Of a stretch of 64,000 nucleotides of DNA, positions 57,129 to 64,000 are shown piece after piece. The stretch is from assembly GCA_024663395.1 (NCBI GenBank), contig JANFAH010000002.1, positions 4,588,001 to 4,652,000 of the forward strand, read 5' to 3'. Within the stretch, counting starts at the first letter, position 1, and the number at the start of each line of letters is the position of its first letter. The translations under genes and the position numbers were made by a program. The notes beneath the pieces are model-generated. The model saw only the letters and a program-made list of their open reading frames with translations. It ran no database searches and was not told the origin of the DNA. The stretch comes from Pisolithus tinctorius (Eukaryota; Basidiomycota; Agaricomycetes; Boletales; Pisolithaceae).

Positions 57129-58312
57129 TCAAGACTCAAACACAACAATTTGATGCACATTCGCTACGACCGGCCAAACGCCCTTCGCCCCCGCCTCCTC
57201 TTTATCCACCTCCTTCCGCTGCAACATGAATGTATGCACAACCGTGGCCGCCGGCATAGCAACTCGGCACACCATAAACACACCCAGCTGAGGGCCGAGG
57301 TAGAGCATGTCGTAGCCCACGTGTCTCCTCTCACCGGCACTAGTACGCGCGCGCTTAAGCTCGGAAGGGGGAATGGCGCAATGTAGCGAGGGAAGGGCAA
57401 CGAGCTCAGTAATAACATCCAGTCGACCGCGTTTAAGTGGGGAGCCCCCAGCTGCACACGTTCATACCAATAAACTTGCCACCGTACGGAAAAGGAACGG
57501 CACCACTCACATATGTCACCAATGGGCGCCTTGGAAGTCGAAGCGATGGTCTGGGCCGAATGAGACGTCTGCTTATGCTTACGGTAACCAAATGTTGCAA
57601 GGCGTGAATATGCAGACGCAAGACTAGCGCGGTCGGCTTCGTACGTTTGAATGTAACTACAAGACACCAAGAGAGAAGTACCCAGGCACATCAGTTTTGT
57701 GCGGTACAGCACTACCCGTTGTCCAAGGACTTACCGTCGAATATAATTCAGAGACATTTCTGACACCTCGCGGTCCACAGCAGATGTATAGTCAGCAGGC
57801 ACGACGAGTTCCTGTAGAACACGATGATTATGTACGGTTGAGGGCCCTGGATCAGTGGTTGATGAAGAAAACACAGAAGGAGCCGGGGATCTCTTGCGCT
57901 TAGACGGGAATGAGCCATCGAGATCATCACTACGCGTGGGTGATCGCGGACGTTGTGGCGGGCCGTGAGTTGGGGTAGACTTGGTCGGCCCATTTGTTTG
58001 TGTGGAGAAAGTCCGACAGATCGAAGACGGTCTTGGTGGGACGGGAAGCTTTTCTCTAGGACTATTTTTGACATCCGACTTTGTCGAATCAGGCATAGAG
58101 AGACCAAGCAAGAGACGAGGGATCGATGACGATGACATACGGTTGCCATCTCTTTTACTGGGTGAAGTGTCAATCGAGTTATGTGGAATTGCTGGTGGTC
58201 TGGTCAAGTGAGAACTGAGGGACGGATGTTTCCCTGTGCGAGGTCGTGCTCGGGCATTTGCTTCGTACGTCTGGGTGATCGCAGAAGCCAGATCATATGT
58301 GTTAGGTTTCAT
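57129..58312 (-). CDS. NTF2-like domain protein (Mex67-like C-terminal fold suspected)
   Basis: Minus-strand exons 58312-57735, 57656-57511 and 57451-57129 give 1047 nt, 348 residues, GT-AG and in phase. The first 190 residues are Ser/Pro/Arg rich and probably disordered (SPSKRDGNRMSSSS; basic PSKRKRSP, a possible nuclear signal). The rest resembles an NTF2 fold: YIQTYEADRASLASAYSRLATF as the first helix, then RLDVITELVALPSLH, GVFMVCRVAMPAATVVHTF, MLQRKEV and GVWPVVANVHQIVV. The pattern recalls Mex67/NXF mRNA-export NTF2 domains, but leucine-rich repeats and UBA domain are absent, so the function is not assigned. A broken copy lies at 50936-52060 and a fragment at 38975-39185. Confidence 0.7.
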
Positions 58313-58387
58313 GGTATCCGTCCAGACAGGAACGGAACTTGACCTGGCCGGTATCAGAAGGAGTACGGCAAACATACAAAACCCCAC

Positions 58388-58747
58388 TTACCAGTCGATA
58401 ACTAGACCATCATCTCTGTCCAGGTTAGCTGATTGTATGACAGTCTAGGTCCTTGCATTCGCTCACCTAATCATGGTTCTTTCAACCCTGAGGGCCAAAA
58501 CTTCAAGTTCCTTAATACAACTAGCAGCCCATTGTTTTCTGTTGAATTTATACTGCGGGCATGAAGGCTGGCAGTTCTGGGGGAGTGGAAAGAATCGTTT
58601 GACACCGGAAGTAACGAGCCGTCTGCCGATAGGAAGAGATGGACTGGATGGTTCTGACTTGACGGCTATTGGGGGTACTAAGTGCGTGTCGTCGTCGTCG
58701 CGTTGTTTCAATCGCTTCGAAGGTCTTGGTGTCTGGATCACTGACAT
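58388..58747 (-). CDS. Small conserved basidiomycete protein (function unknown)
   Basis: Exons 58747-58467 and 58415-58388 give 309 nt, 102 residues. Acidic/Pro-Ser start (PSKRLKQRDDDD, VKSEPSSPSLP), then KRFFPLPQNCQPSCPQYKFN, RKQWAASCIKELEVLALRVE and a final DDGLVIDW. I recognise the pattern PLPxxC...RKxW...LxLxVxR...DGxVIDW from many hypothetical proteins in Agaricomycetes, from memory only. The second exon is 28 nt and completes the conserved end. The stop lies 75 bases upstream of the NTF2-like gene start, same strand. It has a possible basic nuclear signal. No enzymatic motif. Confidence 0.72.
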
Positions 58748-59227
58748 GAAAGGTATAGTCTCAGAACGTTGGAGGGTTCATGAAATTCATCCAGGGGGCG
58801 GTTCATGATATTTGGGTGGATAAGTCCAATTACATAAGACGTGTACTATGGCGTAAAATCTGCACATTTATTTTTCGCGGTCGCATCGCCACATCACCGC
58901 GTCCGTTCAGCCGCGATACCTATGTGCCGCGGCCTCACCACCGCGCCCAATCAGCCGCGTCACCCATACGTCGCGGCCTCACCGCCTCGCTGCCGCGCCT
59001 GTTCAGCCGCGCCCGTTACTTTCAACTATACCACCATGTAATTGTATTATTGTATATAGTACATAGATGATGTTGCTCGTTGCAAACTCAGTGCAACCAT
59101 AGAATAAATTTAATTGGAGAGCGTATTTCATTTCTTCTGGTGCATTTGTTAATTCTCACTCGTCGTCGCCATACAGTGGGGAGGGGGAGAGTGTAGATAT
59201 AATATGAGAGGAACAACATCAGATCTA
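58748..59227. other. Intergenic region with a CpG-rich GCCGCG cluster
   Basis: From about 58880 to 59025 the hexamer GCCGCG or close relatives recur about every 15-25 bases inside two partly repeated units (CAGCCGCG..ACCYATRYGYCGCGGCCTCACC). Flanks are AT-rich. No supported gene; could be a promoter or binding-site cluster for the small protein gene at 58388-58747 or a decayed minisatellite. Confidence 0.5.
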
Positions 59228-60231
59228 CTAAGGACAGAGGGAGTGCGGGAAACTAAAGATCCTCTGCCAAATGAATGAATGAGCTGTGAAAGAAAAAGAT
59301 GGGGAGGGACGTATTAATACCTGGAATTCTCTCCGCACAGACGGCTCCTCGACGATTTCAGTTGTCTCGCCCTCTAGGATTCCCCCCGGCAGCATCTCCT
59401 TCGGCACCAATCCCTCCCTGTCCTTGTGAAATATAAGACCGGCTTCTACTTCTGCTTCGCGCATCCGGTTGCGCTTCTGTTCTTCGATGTCAGCTGCATG
59501 TAGATAGTCTTCAAGCGCATGGAAAGCGGGTTGTGAAAGGAAGACTTGTAAGAGGCAGAGACGATTTTTGCAGATAAATCTTCGACACCAGCGGGTGTGG
59601 GTGCAGGTGCGGAGGAAGCCGGGGAAGTGGATAACGTAGAATAAGATGGAGATGCCTCTGGGGTATCGGGAGCGGTGAAATACGAGGTGGGGATGGGGGT
59701 GCAGAGGAAACCGGAGAAGTGGGTAATGTAGAGTAAGACGGAGATGCCTCTGGGGTATCAGGAGCGGTGAAAAATTGGGCTGTACCTTGGCCATCGGATC
59801 CCTGTACCTCTGACAAAATTCGTCCGGAGTCATACCAACCTCAAACGCGCATGCATTCCTCTTTGCAACCCTGACCAACCCTGAGCTGCGTACCTGCCCT
59901 TTGACTGATCGTCCCTCGAGCTGATTCGGGAGTTGGGAGTCGTGCCAGTGGCAGTGTTGTCACGTGGCATACAATGAACAGTATTTTTCCAGGGTACTGG
60001 CGGCGGTGAAATACGAAGGCGGTGGGATGTACACGGACTACAGGGGCAACAGATGGCGGTACGAGTGAGGGGGAGGATGGGGTAAAACGGTTCACGCTCG
60101 CGCGTCACAGACGGTGGGAGGTTCATTCTTGGAGCACTCGCCGGGGATCGCTCCTCTTCCCTGCGAGATATCTTGTCGAAAAATGACAAAAAAAAGTCTG
60201 TCTGGTGTGACATCAACCTCGAATCCAACAC
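59228..60231 (-). CDS. Hypothetical protein, exon structure unresolved
   Basis: Several frames look coding but I could not join them. Segments are MTPDEFCQRYRDPMAKVQ (near 59830-59780), FTAPDTPEASPSYSTLPTSP (about 59770-59700), and a charged AADIEEQKRNRMREAEVEAG with LVPKEMLPGGILEGETTEIV near 59500-59340. A tandem repeat of about 93 bases (59610-59690 and 59700-59790) duplicates the TAPDTPEASPSY stretch. No family was recognised. Confidence 0.35.
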
Positions 60232-60398
60232 TGAGAGTTGTACTTACCTTGTTATTATACTTAGTTGCGCTTCGAAATTAACTTATGAGTCAGGCCAAAC
60301 GAACTTCGACTTCAACGAAGTCTTGTCAATTTACATGACGTGCCACCACATTTTCTACATACAATTACAAAATGATGATCAATAACGCGTGACGAGGC

Positions 60399-61362
60399 CT
60401 ACGTAGGTATAATGCTCTGGACAAGACGATCTCTAACACGAGTAATGAATCGGTGGGAGTGGGCGAGTGGTTTATTTACGTGCATTATATTCGAAAACAT
60501 ATACCTCTTGCAATCTTCGCCGACACAGCCAAACTGCAGTTTCTTGAAGAGATTAATAGCATCGTCGAAACTGTATGGGCTCCTTCCATTGAGGAGGAGT
60601 CGCCCCATGCCGTTCCACCACACTGCACCCCAGTCTTCTTCACACCCCTTGTGATCCTGACAGCGAGCGGCATGTACGATAGGGGGGGCCTCCACAGCGA
60701 CTGTGCAGACGTACTCATCCAGGTGAGACATGACATAAACATAGGCGACGTAAGTTTCCATCCCCATCCAGCGACGGTGAACCTTCTTGATCTTGGTCAG
60801 AGGGAGGTCGCAGAGCCTCATAAAACCTCTTTCGAAGAGTGCCCGAATCCTGTACTTGATGCCCAGATAAATGAGTTTGGAAGGATGGAAGGAAAATGAT
60901 TTCTCGATGATGCAAGAAGTAACGAAGCTGAGCAGGCGTGTAGTGCATTGGAACTTGCGGATAAACTCTAGGAGGTTCTTGAGGTCATCTGCAGAATATT
61001 TAGCAGGTGGGCAGGGACTTTAGTAGGTGAAATCAGTAAGCGCATCAGAGCAGAAACTCGTAGACTTACCACGTGAACTTGATCTCAAGGAACAAGTCAA
61101 AAATTTCTGTAGTGAGGAATCCGTCCTTCACAATAATCGGGTTCTGATCAGTGTGCCCCTCCCCGTCCTTGTCTTCCGGCACAAATTTTCCAAGTGAAAA
61201 GAGGTCAGAAAAGAAGGCCGACTCGTTGACCAAGATGTCGTGGTTGAGTTTGTAAAGGGAATCTTTGACGAGGATAATGTACGTGCCGTTTTCAAAATAA
61301 AAGTCGGGATGGTGGGTGGCCGTCACAGTCGCTGGTGCTGAAGGACTACTCGATGGAGTCAT
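60399..61362 (-). CDS. BTB/POZ domain protein
   Basis: Exons 61362-61070 and 61017-60399 joined by a short GT-AG intron give 912 nt, 303 residues. BTB domain near residues 20-100: HPDFYFENGTYIILVKDSLY, KLNHDILVNESAFFSDLFSL and GFLTTEIFDLFLEIKF. The remainder follows the helical C-terminal pattern common in expanded basidiomycete BTB families (SADDLKNLLEFIRKF, YLGIKYRIRALFERG, CQDHKGCEEDWGAVWW). No Kelch repeats or zinc fingers. Such proteins may be Cul3 adaptors, but that is not established for this family. Confidence 0.85.
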
Positions 61363-61440
61363 GATTAGGATGAAACGCTGGAGAGGATAGGCATAGAAAA
61401 TTGTGCATCGATATTATGTCAGTTATTTGTTTGGCTGTAT

Positions 61441-63404
61441 GTGGGTTTAGGCTTCATGCGTCCAGACCTACATACTCTGTTATCGATGGCGACTTTGCTC
61501 CCAAGTGCCATCCCTCAGCTACCTGCGAACGCCACACCGTGGCCACCCAATCTCCTCACTGCTTTTGATTCGCTATCCGAAATTTACCAGCGTGCTCTCC
61601 ACGCCTGGACTCAAGAGGATAACGACTTGGTTCGCTTGGACTGCCACCTTGGCTTTCTGGAAGGTAACGTGATGCATCTCCTTACCGCAATTGAAGAAGA
61701 CCGTCTAGGATCCGATCTGTCTGACTGGCTGTCTCTGGTGGCCGAGTTAATTGGAAGACTGCATGCAGCGCTTACATGTTATCGAGACAGCATGAGGACT
61801 CGGTGAGTACGTTTGAACAAATGGCCGCTGACGCTAACAGTTCGTCACGCGAACTCATGATTAGTGTCGACGACACTGTAGGGATCCCAGAGCCTGTGAT
61901 GGAAATTCACACCGGTTTACGAGGATGACCAAGGAAAGTCGTTGATGTCGGCATTCTCGAGGAGGCCATTTCAACTTCAAGGCAAATCCACACCACCGAG
62001 CTTGCGCGCGTCCTTGGAATCCATAGAAACACCCTGCATTCTTACATGAAGTCTCATGGCATCAAACGAAGATACACGAAGATTACAGATATGGAGCTTG
62101 ATAACCTTGTTACTGCATTCAAGAAGAGATGGCCCGAGTCCGGACTTCGCTATATAATAGGGTTTATGCGGGCACAGGGGATCCGTGTGCAGCATCGCCG
62201 TGTAATTCAGTCACTTCGAAGGATCGATCGACTAGGTCAAGCTTTACGAGACCGCTGCACGAAAACGAGACGCAAGTATCACATCAAACGGCCAAATGCG
62301 CTGTGGCACATCGACGGTCACCACAAGTTGATTCGGTGGGGAATCGTCATTCATGGGTTTATCGATGGCTTTTGCCGCACAGTACATCTATCGCCTACTC
62401 AAATTTGTCACATTTGTTGATTCACTCGTAGGTTACCGCAATTCGTGCCAGCGACAATAACTGGTCATCGACTGTCCTTCATTTATTCGAACATGCTGCT
62501 GAACAATATGGAATACCTTCCCGTGTACGTGGAGACTGCGGTGGTGAGAATATCGATGTTGCGACATACATGATCATGAAGAACGGCCACCACCGTGGCT
62601 CATTTATCTGGGGAACATAAGTTTCACATCATTTTTGTATTCATCGTTGCTAATCATATGCATAGTTCAACTTGGAATTGTCACATCGAGCGTTTATGGG
62701 TCGAAGTTGGATCCCAATTTGCCAGACGCTGGTGTGCTTTTTTTGCACGACTTGAACGTGTCCATATGCTCGATATCGAAAACCCGTCACATATTTGGTT
62801 ACTCCACATGCTGTTCCTTGACGATATCAATCACGACTGCCAGGTGTTTCGGGAGGAGTGGAACTGCCACCCGATGGGTGGCGCAGGTACTAACAACAAG
62901 AGTCCAATGGTAAATGTCGAATTTTATTAGTTTATACTCTTTTTGTCTCATGAAATAAAGGACATGCGTCTGCTCGGTCAAATTCAATTTGGAATCTACC
63001 GAGAATGTGAAGATCGCAAAGGATGTAACATTGCCGATGATGAAGTAATGGAGACGGCTGATGCGATCGCGCGCCAACAACAAGTACACATTAAGCATGA
63101 GGCCGTGCGCGTACCCTCTCTTCAGAACCCTTTTCAGAATGACGAAGAAGAACTAACTTTCTTCAGGGGTCTTCAGGAGGTAGTCACCCAGGACATCACA
63201 CCGGAAAATTTCGGGTTGACAGCAACGGAGTGGAGCTCTGACACGTACCCGCTGATCGAGACTATACACATTGGGCGCCGCGCACGAAAAGAGGTAGATA
63301 TTTCATTGGCTGATGCGATTTGGTATTCCTGGGCACGCCTATGGTGCCAGGCATTGTCTACGTTGTCATTCTACCTAATGACCCGTGACTCATCATTTGT
63401 ATAA
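61441..63404 (+). pseudogene. IS3EU/Ginger-like integrase transposase, decayed
   Basis: Common Agaricomycete DDE integrase. N-terminal helical part (LLTAFDSLSEIYQRALHAW), an HTH-like region (STSRQIHTTELARVLGIHRN), then the catalytic core: LWHIDGHHKLIRWGIVIHG (D), SRVRGDCGGENIDVATYM (D) and CHIERLWVEVGSQF (E), with the family blocks WLLHMLFLDDINHDCQVFRE and EEWNCHP. An in-frame TGA at 61926-61928 follows TGLRG, where Arg is usual. The expected splice donor near 62621 reads ATAAGT instead of GTAAGT. A later intron (62910-62961) is intact. No terminal repeats or target duplication were identified, so the element ends are unknown. Confidence 0.78.
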
Positions 63405-63461
63405 ATGCTTCTGAATTTTACTGCAGTAACACCAACCGCACTTCACCCCATCCTCACTAGC

Positions 63462-64000
63462 ATGTCGAGTGCGTCGACCCGGACGAACCTCTGCTGGGGT
63501 GGAGGTGGTCAATGCGATTGCGAGCGCTTTAGGCCTAAGGCAGATGACCCTGCTCATTGCTGGGAATGTTCGCATGGGTTCAGTAAGCACCTGCATGCTG
63601 ACAATTCCCCAGCCGTCAATACCCTGGCCGTCAATACCCCAGTCGTCAATACCCCAGCCGTCAATGCCCCAGCTGTCACCCAATCGCAGCCCGCTGTATG
63701 TGGCTCATCAAATGTGGCGAAAATATTCGAAGGACTTACTTCAAGATGTCTCACTGGCACTTCTCAACCAAATCCCCGCCAGGAGGCACTGGCAACTAAA
63801 TCTTCAAAGCTGAAGCTGCTCTCAACATTACGGATGTCCGCTTCTAACGAGCGCGGGGTAGGCATTTGTAGTGCCTTGGGACCACTCGGGCTGACATTTT
63901 TATTCCAGCCTTCTCAACGGCAAACCAGTGGTCAGGCGTTCCATGTCAGCTCTGTCGCCATCATTACATGCGGAATAGACGTATTTTTTCTTTTTAAATT
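63462..64000 (+). CDS. Partial ORF, Cys/His-rich with PAVNT repeats, runs off the window
   Basis: Open from ATG 63462 to the window end, 179 codons without a stop. Starts with a Cys/His-rich block (LCWGGGGQCDCERFRPK, then HCWECSHGF and H), which resembles zinc-binding motifs in basidiomycete hypothetical proteins. A 15-base repeat follows, encoding about five copies of (P/L)AVNT or close variants. The rest has no known domain. It starts 58 bases after the integrase stop on the same strand and may belong to that element. Intron or stop beyond the window cannot be judged. Confidence 0.5.
   Translation, partial: MSSASTRTNLCWGGGGQCDCERFRPKADDPAHCWECSHGFSKHLHADNSPAVNTLAVNTPVVNTPAVNAPAVTQSQPAVCGSSNVAKIFEGLTSRCLTGTSQPNPRQEALATKSSKLKLLSTLRMSASNERGVGICSALGPLGLTFLFQPSQRQTSGQAFHVSSVAIITCGIDVFFLFK

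Overview
The window reads as nuclear DNA of a mushroom-forming basidiomycete (Agaricomycete type). Genes are packed with 45-80 base GT-AG introns and several micro-exons. The protein families are typical of that group: a Git3-like receptor, Ras ending in CVVV, a Yck-type casein kinase, a Plavaka transposase, a chromovirus and an IS3EU-type integrase. No tools were run; family names come from motif recognition and exon models were spliced by eye.

Left housekeeping block (1-11.7 kb): DNA polymerase eta, a seven-helix receptor with a long tail, a CIA30/NDUFAF1 complex I assembly factor, a dead Ras copy, an intact Ras gene, an Lsb1/Pin3-type SH3 gene, and a small SH3 paralogue whose first exon encodes a histone H3 tail. 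A tandem duplication has copied the CIA30 end together with Ras.

Transposon block (11.9-38.6 kb): a PIF/Harbinger element (11928-30462, TTA target duplication) holds two LTR retrotransposons. One is a Ty3/gypsy chromovirus (12697-22158), with a different solo LTR nested in each of its own LTRs. The other is a gypsy-type element on the minus strand (24186-30213). A Plavaka element (30684-38599) follows almost directly. All 12 in-frame premature stops I found in these elements and in the right-hand integrase are TGA.

Right block (38.6-64 kb): a second copy of the H3-tail/SH3 locus (41385-42099), which keeps the H3 sequence best and carries a doubled helical module. Then come a DsbA-like oxidoreductase, a 3.4 kb stretch with no recognisable gene, a palmitoylatable casein kinase I, a dead and a living copy of an NTF2-like gene, a Git1-like MFS transporter in a 2.3 kb region with only four CpG dinucleotides, a small conserved basidiomycete protein, a BTB protein, a decayed IS3EU-like integrase, and a zinc-ligand-rich ORF running off the end.

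The most novel item is the paired H3-tail-plus-SH3 gene. The next is the genome-defence signature: TGA-only stops in the transposable elements and a CpG desert over a mostly open gene.
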